This document shows positions 54,685 to 64,000 of a stretch of 64,000 nt of DNA, piece by piece (positions within the stretch are counted from its first letter, which is position 1; every line of letters begins with the position of its first letter). A model generated the notes under the pieces. That model had not been told where the DNA came from and did no database searches. It saw only the letters and a list, made by a program, of their open reading frames with translations. The stretch comes from [Mycoplasma] phocae (GTDB lineage: Bacteria; Bacillota_I; Bacilli_A; Mycoplasmatales; Metamycoplasmataceae): the NCBI RefSeq assembly GCF_003332325.1, contig NZ_CP029295.1, positions 558,001-622,000 of the forward strand. The letters are read 5' to 3'. The position numbers were made by a program, and so were the translations under genes.

Positions 54685-55634
54685 TTGATTATGTTTTAAT
54701 GAATTAAATATTTTTTTACTAATATTAGTATTTAAATTTTTTGCAGTTTTAATCATCCTTATTCTCGATGGAGTTTTATTGATTAATGAATCATCAATCT
54801 CATCTTGAGAAGAACTTCTAAAGATTGTCTCAAATATATTCTGCGGTCATTTTTTTTCGTATAACTTTGATTTTTCTTCTAGTTTATTTTTATATTCTTC
54901 ATCATTTGAAAAGGGAATTTTTAAGTTGTCTAGAACCGAGAGCGCAAAGACCTTTTCACGTTTTTGAATAGAACCGTGATTAATGCTATTCAAAGTAGCG
55001 GTAAATGTTTTATAACCTAATTCTCCTAAAATTTTCTTTCATTCCTCTTATTGTTCTAGGAATTTTGGGGAGAGTAAGTTTTTGGCATTTTCCATTAATA
55101 AGAATTTAGGTCTATGTTCAGCGTTTTTAAGAATTCAATAAATTTTTCAAACAAGACTTGATGTGCTTTCAGTATTTTTAATGCCTTTAGCCTTTCCCAT
55201 ATTAGCAATTGATAATCCTTGGCAAGGGAATGAATAGGTTATTAAATCTATTTTATGTTTGTCAATAATTTTTGAATCTAATGATGTTATGTCAATTTGA
55301 TTATTTTGAAGTAGCGTCGCTGCCACTAAATATTTTTTAAAATTCAAATCTTTTCTCTCGACATGCGAAGGTTTTTTGAATTTAGAGAATAGGTTTTACT
55401 TTTTATAAATTTATTAATTGAATCTTCGTTATCTAATTTATTTTTAATAAGAATTTCATTAAAGGTATTGTATAAATTATTATGCATGGCTGAATATGTA
55501 ATAATCGCTCTAGCATCTCACTAACAGGTCGCCACAATTTTAAATTTTGGGCCACTTCCTTTATTTACAATTTTAATAGCCTTATTTTGAGCACCGATTC
55601 CAGCAAATGTCTCTAAAACTTTAATTGATTTCAT
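54685..55634 (-). pseudogene. Decayed C5-cytosine DNA methyltransferase
   Basis: Pieces in more than one frame match a C5-cytosine methyltransferase. From the right, MKSIKVLETFAGIGAQNKAI is motif I with the FAGIG signature. A frame then stops in ATC-stop-WDARAII. The frame shifts near 55345, and the piece DLITYSFPCQGLSIANMGKA carries the catalytic PCQ of motif IV. ENAKNLLSPKFLE (motif VI ENA-type) is followed by a TAG and then by a further stretch with SINHGSIQKREKVFAL, a QxRxR-like motif VIII. At least two in-frame stops other than TGA and one frameshift make it non-functional. No restriction endonuclease remains beside it. Confidence 0.85.
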
Positions 55635-55710
55635 GGTTAGCAAAAAAAATAGCTTTGAAAAAGCTTAGACATTTTAATATTTTTTGGAATAGGTTATAAA
55701 GTTTATTAAT

Positions 55711-55729
55711 TATATATATATATATATAT
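55711..55729. repeat. (TA)n dinucleotide tract
   Basis: About nine TA units at 55711-55729, 77 nt before the start of the methyltransferase relic. Such tracts can change length and switch promoters in mycoplasmas. Here the gene downstream is already broken. Confidence 0.6.
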
Positions 55730-55876
55730 TGAGATAGACGTATAGTTGCAATATTTAGTTTTTTATTAATTGCGAGTGTACTCATAATTAGAAATTATAC
55801 TATAAATAGATGTGTTAATTTTTAAAAACCATTTGATTACCAATGATATATATCCAATTTTAAAATGAATTAATAA

Positions 55877-55907
55877 AAAAAGTGCCTAAATATTTTCGAC
55901 ACTTTTA
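55877..55907 (-). terminator. Terminator after the M28 peptidase gene
   Basis: A stem AAAAGTG/CACTTTT around a 15-nt loop, with flanking A and T runs, just after the stop of the peptidase gene on the minus strand. Confidence 0.75.
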
Positions 55908-55921
55908 TTAATTATATACAA

Positions 55922-57553
55922 CTAAATAATATATGCGATTCCATCAGTTTTTTCGTCAATTGAATACATTGATGCAAAGTATTCTTTAAGTGATTCAAAA
56001 ACAGTATCTTGTTGACGATAGAATCTATCTCCAACGTTTGCTAATACTCATTCAGGACGATCTAAATCGCTGTGTCAGATATCTCCGGCAATAGCAAAGT
56101 CTTCTATTTTTAAACCATCAGGTCAATCATAAACTTCAATTAGACCATTATTAATTTTTCTTTTAACAAGTGAATCAATATTTTTGCCATCTTTTAAAAC
56201 TCAAGCTTTTGGATTTGTAGTTTGCGCATAACCATCATATACACCTTGTTTTGATTTAACTGCGAAGTTAGTTGATTCAATATATGCGACTGGAAGGTTT
56301 GCATTTCTATAAAATGGAGCATGATCAGATCAATCACCTGTTTCTCCTGGTTTATATTCACCTGGAGTAAATTGTGGGTGAATTTCTAATTCTTGTGAAG
56401 GATCTTTTAAATTTTGGCTTCTAATTCTAGAAATAGCATTAATTTGATCACGAATAATTGTTGATAAATTTCCATATACTCTTCCTAAACTTGGTGATGT
56501 ATTTGGTGAGTGAACATACATTCTATCACCACCAGCAACGGTATCTAAGTTAATCATACCAATTGAATTTTTTAGTAATGGATTGGTTTCAACTTGTTTA
56601 GAATCCTTTTTCGATTTTAAAAATTGAGCAACAAAGGCTTCAGAACCTAGTTTTCCAAGCTCTTCAGCATCAACAAAAATAACATGTAATCTTACTCCTA
56701 ATCTATCACGATTAATAGGATTTGAGAAATATTTTAATAGTGATAGATTAACTGCAACACCAGTAGCATTATCAGTAGCACCTCATGAAATTCCTTTTGG
56801 ACCTACATTATTAGTAGAATCATAGTGAGAAACAATATAAAAATCTTTAACTTCTCGTTGTTTATTTTCCTTACCTTTTAAGTTTTTTTCGCCAGGATTT
56901 ATTGTAACAATAATGTTATTACCAATGTTATTGATTCTACTTGAAGCAGTATCATATAAAAATCCTTGAGTTATAAAACCAGTTTTTTTCATATCTTCAT
57001 AAGCTTTATTAACAATAGCTTGATGTTTTCCATCTTCTTTAAAAGTTGTAACAGCATTCCCGTTTAATCGATTTATTTTTGAATCAGGAGCCGCTTTACT
57101 TTCAATCGAACCATAAGTGCTTTGATCTGGATAAGTAATTACATTGCCAGTATGATTTTCATATCCCATTGAAGAGATCATCTTTCTTAACACTCTATAA
57201 GCGTGATAACTTCCGTAAATATTGCGTTGTGAATCAATTTCAACATTTTCGGCATATAGTGGATCTAAAACATCTGAAGTTAGTGCTTTACCATTTTCTA
57301 GCTTAATACCTAGTGATTTAACAATTTTATCCCCATCTTTTTCTAGCATTAAACTTGATTCTTTAAAGTTATTAATATTTTCTGCTTTCCGACCATGAGT
57401 ATTGTTAATAAATTCATTAAATTGTTTATAAACTTCTAAATCACTAACTTTACTATTTTCACTTTTATTTGTACATGAAGCAGCAATTAGCGGAAAAGAT
57501 GCAAGAGTTGAAACACTCGCTAAACTAATTACAATTTTAAGAGATTTTTTCAT
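55922..57553 (-). CDS. M28-family metallopeptidase lipoprotein
   Basis: A 543-residue protein joined over TGA(Trp) codons. It has a lipoprotein signal MKKSLKIVISLASVS with the lipobox region LIAASC (Cys27). The zinc-peptidase ligands appear in order: SHYDS (His243), GATDNATG (Asp), VDAEELG (the Glu pair), INLDTVAGG (Asp) and SDHAPF (His). This is the full co-catalytic set of family M28 aminopeptidases. It should sit on the cell surface and trim host peptides for uptake. It is monocistronic, with its own terminator, and divergent from the lipoprotein operon on the other strand. Confidence 0.9.
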
Positions 57554-57748
57554 TATTTATTTTTTTACCTTTCATCAATTTATTTTTATTTGACAAATAC
57601 ATAACTAATTATGTATAAAAATTTTAATACTTTGTTGTCATAAATTGAAAAAAATCAAACATAATTAAATGAATTTAGAAAAAAATAATTAGCGTTTTTT
57701 AATTAATAGTAAAATTTTATTATTAAAAAGAAAGTTATAGAGGATAGT

Positions 57749-58324
57749 ATGATGCTTAAAAAAAATGGTAAAAAAACAAAAATTTTAATCTCACTATTGG
57801 CAACACAATTCGTTGCTTTGCCAATAGCTATGGTGGCTTGCAATAATACTAATAAAAAAACTGAAACAACCACAAACAATTTCGATAAGTCAGATGTTAA
57901 TCGGGAAGGCAGTTTAATTGGTGATGAATTAAGAGAAAAAGTAAATGATGTTATTAAAAATTCATCATTTACATTCACTGACTTAGCAAAAGAAGAATAT
58001 AACGCCTTAAATAGTCCAATTAAAAAAGATCAATACATTAAATCATTGTGAGAAAAAATCACAAAATGATTTGCATCATCTAAAGATCATTTAGATCGCT
58101 TTGCCTTTCTTCCTGAAACACTAAGAAATCCAGAATTTAGGAAATATTTAAATGTGAATATTCCAAACTTGGAGTATTTCGTGGGGAATCACGAAGTACA
58201 TTGTTACTTTGATTATGATGAAACCCAAAGAAATATTTACTATCACTATAAAATAAAATGTCTAGATGGTAGACAAAATGAAGGACAGGGAGACGTATTT
58301 TTAAATTTAGGTCAAGATAATTAA
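57749..58324 (+). CDS. Lipoprotein, first gene of a three-gene surface operon
   Basis: A 191-residue protein (TGA as Trp). The signal peptide MMLKKNGKKTKILISLLATQ is followed by PIAMVAC (lipobox Cys31) and then a Thr/Asn/Lys-rich linker. The mature part shows no known motif. Two ATG codons adjoin (57749 and 57752) after AGAGGATAGT; either may be used. It is separated by one base from the next lipoprotein gene, so the two are translationally coupled. Confidence 0.8.
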
Positions 58325-58325
58325 A

Positions 58326-60164
58326 ATGAGAAATAGAAAAAAATTTCTCATTTTTCTACCCCTAATTTTACTCCCTGTTCCAACTTTGGCAGCTGCATGT
58401 CAGCAAACTCAAAAGGGTATTCAAATCGATGAAAACATTATCAACAAAAAATATTTGTCAAATTTAACGTTGCAACAAATTGCTTCATTAAATGAAATTA
58501 AACAATTTTTATTTAACAATGAAAAAGGTAATAAAGTATATTTATCAGTTAAGCAAATAGATGAAAGACAAAATGATTTGATTTTTGAAAATGATTTACA
58601 CTATAAACCTGATTTTAAAACACAACAACCATTTCAACAAATTAACACTAAATATGACAATATTAAAGTTCAAACAACTGACAACCCAAAAAATGATATT
58701 TCACAACTTTTCACTGAATATAATTTTGAAGAGATCAAAAAATATAATGGTTATGGAAATAAATGATTTTACTACCTAGCTAATCTCAAGGGGATTGATA
58801 AGGATTTTTATAGAGTAGGTGACCCTTATTTTTTTGATTTTCAAACAATAATTTTTCGATTAGTTGATGATTTAAAAAATAATTCTGGACTCGTAAGAGA
58901 GCGGAGTCTTTTTAGTAGTAATAGAAAAGCTATTTTACTTGAAAATGTATTCAAAAACCAATACATTCAAGCAAAATCGTGACTTAAAAGAGATGATATC
59001 AAAGAAATTTTTATTAAATACTTAATTTTATATTTAAATAAATTTAATCTTGGAATTAAAAAAATTAATATCGATTGATCGTCAAGCACAATTAAAGAAA
59101 GTATTGACAAAAACACTAATTTTGTCAGTTTTAAAATAAAGGACATCATTACTTTTGAAAATAAAAGCATTATCACTGATGAAATTCGCAACAAAACTTT
59201 TTACATCAATAATTTCCGTAATTATGCAACCAATCTTAAATTTGGTGTTGGAGAGTCAGGACTAAAAGAAAAATTGCCACTGTTCAATGACTATGTACAA
59301 AATCCACTACTGAATATTAGTAGCTTAAAGTTTTTACCGGTTGTTGACAATATTAATAATTTCATTAAGGGATATGGTAGCCTTAATTATTGAAATTCTC
59401 GTGGAATTGTTTACCTATTTTCAAAATTTAAAAATCAAATTTTATCATTAGACATTCCTGATATCTATAAAGAAAATGATCTAAAATATGAAATTGAAGA
59501 TGTTAAATTTACTAATTATTTTGCAACCGATCAAATTATTAAATTAATTATTAAAGTCATTAAAAAAGATGGCAGTTTTAAGCGTTATGTTCTACTAAGT
59601 TCTAATTTCGATGATCACGGTCATTATTTGCGAGCAATAGCCTTGAAAAATTTGCCAATCAATTTACTAAAACCACAAGATTATTACATTTATTCAGAGC
59701 ATCAACTTGCGCAAATAAAAGGCATTAAAATAGCTGATTTTATCGATATAGATCCTAATAAACCGTTTAAAAATTTAGTCCAAAATGCAATTGATAAGGT
59801 TTATGAGAAATGAAATAATCGTAATTCAGTTGATGTTATCTCAATTAAAAAAACTGATGAAAGTTTACAGGTTTTAGTGGCATATTTAAACAATTATTTA
59901 CTTTCATATGCAATTGAAAATGATGGTAATAAAATTCATAGTGGTATTAAAAAAATTGAATTAGCTAATATTAGTAGTGATGAACCCGGAACATTAGTAC
60001 TTAACCTAGAAGCATTTAAATTTTTAGATGAAAATGACATAAATTTTACTAATGAAAATGAAAAACCTTTTTATCAATTTTCAATTAAATTAAACGGCTT
60101 TAAAAACTACAAAGGTACTAGCCCCAATTCCTTTAGTTTAATAAGTAAAGGAGAAGTAAAATAA
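58326..60164 (+). CDS. Large lipoprotein, second gene of the surface operon
   Basis: A 612-residue protein in one frame when TGA is read as Trp (six or more such codons). The signal peptide MRNRKKFLIFLPLILLPVP leads to LAAAC (lipobox Cys25). The rest is hydrophilic, Asn/Lys/Ile-rich, with no motif I know. It lies one base after the preceding lipoprotein and overlaps the next gene by one base (TAATG). The three should therefore be produced together and may form a surface complex. Confidence 0.82.
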
Positions 60165-60943
60165 TGAAAAGAAAACTTCCAACAATAATCATTAGCACCT
60201 TAGCTCTGACTCTTAGCACGGTCCCTCTTGTTGCCATTAGTTTTAGTAAATCTAAGATAAAAAATCGCCTAGAAAATAATGAGAGAGAATTACCGTCAAA
60301 TTACTTTGAAGAAAACTTTGTTAAAAAAGCCTTAAGGTTGAAAAAAATAGCTAGAGAGTTTAATAGCGAATTTTATTTGTTTTCCAATCAATATGCTAGC
60401 CTAAGTTCACGTTTTAGTGATTTAGTAAAAGAGCAAAGTATTCCTGAATTAAAAGAAAATTTAAATAAATATTTTTTGAAGAATTTCGTTTTTGAAAATA
60501 ATGATAAAAATAAAAGCTTTGCTAATTTAATTTATGAACTTAATTGGTTAATTGAAAAACTATCAATTCGATTATCAGATCTTAATTTCTTTTTAGAAAA
60601 TAATGAACTAAGCGAAACATCATCTAATAATCAAAGCGAAATTAATAAGGAAATTAAAGAATATCTTCATGACCACAATTTTCAGTTTGTAATTCTAAAA
60701 ACTGACAAAGCCCCCATTACTACTTTGTTTAAGCACATTAAGATACATTTAAATTCAATTGCAATGTCTATAAAAGAACATAATGCTTTAACTAAATTTT
60801 TCGAAGAGTACAAAATGGCAAAAAATTTTATTTACGACAATATTAATCATATTAATTTAGACGTAAATTTTCAAATTATTTATGACATTTTAAACACAAA
60901 AAAACTTGATTTAAATTTTGAATATGAAGAAAAAAATTTTTAA
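60164..60943 (+). CDS. Secreted or membrane-anchored protein, third gene of the surface operon
   Basis: A 259-residue protein with a typical basic-hydrophobic signal region (MKRKLPTIIISTLALTLSTV then PLVAISFSKSK). The position where a lipobox Cys would be expected holds Ser or Phe, so it is probably not lipidated but either cleaved or held by its N-terminal helix. The remainder is charged and predicted helical. No family is recognised. Its ATG overlaps the stop of the large lipoprotein, tying its synthesis to that gene. Confidence 0.78.
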   Translation: MKRKLPTIIISTLALTLSTVPLVAISFSKSKIKNRLENNERELPSNYFEENFVKKALRLKKIAREFNSEFYLFSNQYASLSSRFSDLVKEQSIPELKENLNKYFLKNFVFENNDKNKSFANLIYELNWLIEKLSIRLSDLNFFLENNELSETSSNNQSEINKEIKEYLHDHNFQFVILKTDKAPITTLFKHIKIHLNSIAMSIKEHNALTKFFEEYKMAKNFIYDNINHINLDVNFQIIYDILNTKKLDLNFEYEEKNF

Positions 60944-61060
60944 ATAAGAAAACACATTTCATTGTTTAGTGGTTGAAAATGTCTTGATTATGATATAAAA
61001 CCAAATTAAAATATAATATAATATATGCATGAAATAATCATATAAAAAAGGAGAATGTTT

Positions 61061-61345
61061 ATGAAAGAAGAAAAATCATGTTGTAAGAAAACATGCGAAA
61101 TGGAAAGCAAATGCGCAAAGGCATGTGACATGGAAAAATCATGTGAAAAAACATGCGCTATGGAAAGCAAATGCGAAAAATCATGTGACATGGAAAAGAA
61201 ATGTGAAAAAACATGCGATATGGAAAAGAAATGTGACATGGAAAGTAAATGCGAAAAATCATGTGACATGGAAAAGAAATGTGACATGGAAAGTAAATGC
61301 GAAAAATCATGTGACATGGAAAAATCTTGCAAAAAAGAAATGTAA
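61061..61345 (+). CDS. Small cysteine-rich tandem-repeat protein
   Basis: A 94-residue protein made almost only of Lys, Glu, Cys, Met, Asp and Ser, with 18 Cys. It consists of repeats of about 10 residues of the type DMESKCEKSC, some shortened to DMEKKC, giving CxxxC pairs spaced by five residues. There is no signal peptide, span or aromatic residue. I chose the ATG at 61061 because AGGAG stands 7 nt before it; the ATG at 61055 is too close. The Cys content suggests metal binding (metallothionein-like) or redox buffering, but no family is recognised. It has its own TATAAT upstream (61012-61017) and a terminator after it, so it is an independent gene. Confidence 0.82.
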   Translation: MKEEKSCCKKTCEMESKCAKACDMEKSCEKTCAMESKCEKSCDMEKKCEKTCDMEKKCDMESKCEKSCDMEKKCDMESKCEKSCDMEKSCKKEM

Positions 61346-61354
61346 TTATGTTTT

Positions 61355-61391
61355 AAAAAATAAAGGCGTTCACTTAAACCCTTTATTTTTT
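61355..61391. terminator. Terminator between the Cys-rich gene and whiA
   Basis: AAAAAATAAAGG pairs with CCTTTATTTTTT across a 12-nt loop, with A/T runs on both flanks. It serves the plus-strand Cys-rich gene and probably also whiA from the other side, whose stop overlaps it. Confidence 0.8.
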
Positions 61392-62224
61392 TATTTAGTT
61401 TCTAACTTATCTACTAATTTTCTTAATTTTATTAATGAATGATTTAGTGCTGATCGTGATTTCGTAATTCCAAACTGTTTAATTCGGTGAACTAAATCAT
61501 TGAGACTAAGGTCAATATTTTGCTCTTTGATATCAAAAAAAAGAATTTCATCCTTGTTAAAATGCCCTTCAAGGTGATTTTTTTTAATAAAATCATAATT
61601 ATGTAAAAAGCCCATATTAGCATTAGCAATTCTTTGTTGGTTATAAATGTCAGAATTGGTAATTCGATTAGCGTTATTAAAAAAATCACGTTCAATTTTT
61701 GAATCTTCGAGATGGTAATACGCCTCTTGTGCGTCAATTGCTTTTAAAAAATCACAGATATCTTCGATTTTTTTAATATAGATCAAATATCTTTCTTTTC
61801 GCAAATAAATTTTAAAATGCATATTGTATTTATTTAAAATTTCTAAGGCCTCATAGGCGTATGATGATTCATAAAATTTCAACTCTAAGTGGTTTTGAAC
61901 ACTACTTGGCCTATTAATTGAACCAGTTGCTAAGAAAACTCCCGAAAAATAATCACGCTCTTTTTTAAAGTTGTGGTGGCGAAAAGAATTTAGATCAATT
62001 AGGAAAGCATTTTTTCGCGGATTTTTATATTTTACTTTCATTTGAATTAATAAACCTTTTAGATAATCAAAGATTTCCAAATTATTAATAATAATATAAG
62101 CAGTATTTTTTTCGATTCGTGCTGTGGATATAATCCCATTTAATAAATCACTTTTTTCATACTTACTTAATTTGCGACTAATAATATTTTTTTTAACTTC
62201 ATAAGCAAATGACGAAATTGGCAT
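61391..62224 (-). CDS. whiA: WhiA family DNA-binding protein
   Basis: A 277-residue protein starting MPISSFAYEVKKNIISRK. It has the family's N-terminal homing-endonuclease-like region (RDYFSGVFLATGSINRPSS, HLELKFY). The C-terminal helix-turn-helix region begins at NRITNSDIYNQQRIANANMG and ends with SLNDLVHRIKQFGITKSRSA, typical of WhiA. WhiA controls division or growth genes in Gram-positive bacteria and represses ribosomal-protein genes in some mycoplasmas. It is monocistronic, between the Cys-rich gene and 5S rRNA. Confidence 0.93.
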   Translation of the reverse strand: MPISSFAYEVKKNIISRKLSKYEKSDLLNGIISTARIEKNTAYIIINNLEIFDYLKGLLIQMKVKYKNPRKNAFLIDLNSFRHHNFKKERDYFSGVFLATGSINRPSSVQNHLELKFYESSYAYEALEILNKYNMHFKIYLRKERYLIYIKKIEDICDFLKAIDAQEAYYHLEDSKIERDFFNNANRITNSDIYNQQRIANANMGFLHNYDFIKKNHLEGHFNKDEILFFDIKEQNIDLSLNDLVHRIKQFGITKSRSALNHSLIKLRKLVDKLETK

Positions 62225-62276
62225 CCTATCTCTTTTCTACTAATTTAACTATATTATATAAAAAAATAATAAAAAA

Positions 62277-62377
62277 AGCAACGACCTATTTTCCCATACG
62301 GTATCGTCGGCACTGAAGGGCTTAACTGCTGAGTTCGGAATGGTATCAGGTGGAACCCCTTCGTTATGGTTGCTACG
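62277..62377 (-). rRNA. 5S ribosomal RNA
   Basis: On the minus strand the sequence runs from GTAGCAACCATAACGAAGGG to AGGTCGTTGCT, with the conserved CCGAACTCAGCAGTTAAGCC core. It is about 100 nt, and the ends are approximate. It is far from 16S-23S (22 kb) and has its own promoter. Confidence 0.94.
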
Positions 62378-62383
62378 TAATAC

Positions 62384-62389
62384 ATTATA
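62384..62389 (-). promoter_or_regulatory. 5S rRNA promoter (-10)
   Basis: TATAAT on the minus strand about 6 nt before the mature 5S start, so transcription begins at or next to the mature 5' end. Confidence 0.5.
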
Positions 62390-62617
62390 TAGTAAAAAAA
62401 AATATTTTCACAAAAAAATTATTTTTTTTATTTTTTTTAAAATTTCATTTTTATGTGAATATAAAAAAATAATAAAACCTATTTCATTTTAGTTCATCTC
62501 AAAGTGAAATAATGAAATTTTTAGATTATAAAAACCCATTTTGCTTCACAAAATTTTCTTTACCATAATAATGTTTCAAGGTTTTTATAATTATTTATTT
62601 ATATAAGAAATGTATAT

Positions 62618-62655
62618 AAAAAATCAAGCCACAATTAATACTAGCTTGATTTTTA
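62618..62655 (-). terminator. Terminator of the repeat-domain protein gene
   Basis: AAATCAAGC (62621-62629) pairs with GCTTGATTT (62644-62652). On the minus strand it is followed by TTTTTATATAC. It lies about 40 nt past the stop. Confidence 0.8.
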
Positions 62656-62690
62656 ATTAATTATAAATTCATCAATTTTACGAAATTATT

Positions 62691-64000
62691 TTAATCAGAT
62701 ACTAGTGGAAGAGAATAAAATTCATTAGCGTTAATATGAACTCCTTGATGATTTTGTTGGTTTTTGTCAAGAGAAAACTTAACATATAATTTTCCGTCTT
62801 CTCCACCGGTGTTTTTTATAAGTAAAAATTCAACAATGAAAAATTTTTTTTCTTTATCAATTCTAAAAGAAAATGGAGTAATAATGTAATCTTTATACCT
62901 GTCTTTTTGTTGATATGCAAAATCGGTTTTAAGTTTAGATTTAAATTCACTTAAATTTGTATAAGTTCCTTTGTAGTTAATAATTATTTGCGTTTGCAAA
63001 TTATAAAGTTTTAACTTATCGTCATATTTGTAATCAAATTTACTTTTATACTTTTCAAATTGATCACGAGTTATAAATTCCCCTAATATTTTCGGACCGT
63101 CACCATGTGAAAATTTTACATATAAATCAAAGTCGTATTTTCTATTAGAAGATTCATTTAATGAAATACGGTAATTAACTGCAACTGAATTTTTTTCTTG
63201 AAATCTCACATCAACATATTTAACTTCAAAATTAGTAATATTATTATTGAACTTAATTTTATCCTTTTGAAATAAATCGTTCAAATCATCACCTAGTTTG
63301 CCTTCATATTTGAAATCAACTCTAGTCTTATATCCTTCAATTCTATCATTTCTTATGTGGCTTAGTAGTTGATCTTCATGTTGTTTTTTGGGAATAGCAG
63401 CATTAAAATCTTCGACATTAACATAAGATGCTGTTTTTTTAAACTCATTATTAGAATACGCATATTCGACATAGACATCAAATGTATAATTAGCAGTTGT
63501 ATCAACAACTTTATATTTAGAAATTACTTTTCCATCAGGATTAACCTTTGTCTCGATTAATGTAATTTGATAATTCTTTAAATCACTATGAGTTACTTTA
63601 CTATCTTGAAACCAAAACTCTGACTCATTGCCAAGCTTACCATCATAGTAAAAGCTAACTTCCTTTTTAAAATCATTTACTATTTTTTGTTGTCTTTCAA
63701 TCTCAGAAATTTTTAAATCTAATAAATCTATAGATTCTTTTCAAGAAGTCTTATCCGACAATTTCACGAAATTAAATTCCAAAATTTTGTTTGCATTTTT
63801 ATCTAAAAAATTTTCTATTTCTAAATAATTTTGAACTTGCTTTTTATGTGATTTTAAATGAGCGAGATCATAACCATTATTAAAAACATTTTTTATATTT
63901 GTTTCTAAAGCATCTTGAAAAAATTTTATTCTTGTAGAAAATTCTTTAACAATTGTGGTTAAATCATCTTTTAGGTGCTTTGATAAATTATCAATAGTTT
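62691..64000 (-). CDS. Large repeat-domain surface-type protein, 5' end outside window
   Basis: The visible 436 C-terminal residues are in one frame (a TGA codon as Trp near 63740). The right part is helical and charged. Then come about three related beta-rich units, each with a YxGKLG-type turn (FYYDGKLGNE, FKYEGKLGDD, YKYDDKLK) and a strand of the type FDxYVxF (YTFDVYVEYAY, YDFDLYVKFSH, GKLYVKFSL), spaced about 95-120 residues. Such tandem units are common in large mycoplasma surface lipoproteins, but no known family is recognised. The signal peptide, if any, is beyond the right edge. Confidence 0.8.

Noticed and set aside
61006-61442. Long open frames antisense to and in another frame of the Cys-rich gene
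   Set aside because: They are by-products of the repeat structure; only the plus-strand frame from 61061 has a ribosome binding site and sensible limits.

Overview
This window comes from a mollicute of the Mycoplasma type (Mycoplasmopsis/Metamycoplasma-like; I cannot fix the species). The DNA is very AT-rich. Almost every long gene contains in-frame TGA codons that must be read as tryptophan (rpoB, rpoC, cas9, obg, metG, secE, ABC transporters), so a standard-code gene caller breaks them into pieces. All coordinates below join those pieces under genetic code 4. There are many lipoproteins and the genes are packed in short-spaced operons.

Layout. 1-9.9 kb is a complete type II-A CRISPR-Cas locus. 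A long array (48 identical repeats in view, running off the left edge) is read on the minus strand behind cas9, cas1, cas2 and csn2, and a divergent tracrRNA lies beside the cas9 start. cas9 and cas1 are separated by 0.9 kb that holds no intact gene but does hold a lone repeat-like element. 10.7-25.3 kb is the core information block on the minus strand: rplU-rpmA, rpoB-rpoC, rplJ-rplL, a DUF1846 gene and rpsL-rpsG-fusA. 25.4-30.2 kb holds a lipoprotein, two membrane proteins, an RluD-type pseudouridine synthase, a YigZ-family protein and a PQ-loop membrane protein. 30.4-31.1 kb is an eight-tRNA operon, followed by obg, metG and a TrmN6-like methyltransferase. 35.6-40.3 kb is a 16S-23S rRNA operon (minus strand, no tRNA in the spacer), with nusG, secE and rpmG just upstream. 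The 5S gene is separate, at 62.3 kb.

41.5-54.4 kb contains an EzrA-like gene with thiI, then lysS, tRNA-Arg, a YneF-family protein, lepA, a two-subunit ABC exporter and acetate kinase. 54.7-64 kb is accessory: a decayed C5-cytosine methyltransferase, an M28 peptidase lipoprotein, a three-gene lipoprotein/secreted-protein operon, a small protein built from cysteine-rich repeats (18 Cys in 94 residues), whiA, 5S rRNA and the 3' part of a large repeat-domain protein that runs off the right edge.

How it fits together: the CRISPR locus appears complete (nuclease with all catalytic residues, both integrase subunits, Csn2, tracrRNA, leader and a large uniform array). The methyltransferase relic shows a second DNA-modification function being lost. 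The most unusual items are the Cys-rich repeat protein at 61.06 kb, the orphan repeat-like element between cas9 and cas1, the leader made of three imperfect direct repeats overlapping the csn2 stop, and a pair of spacers differing at one base.
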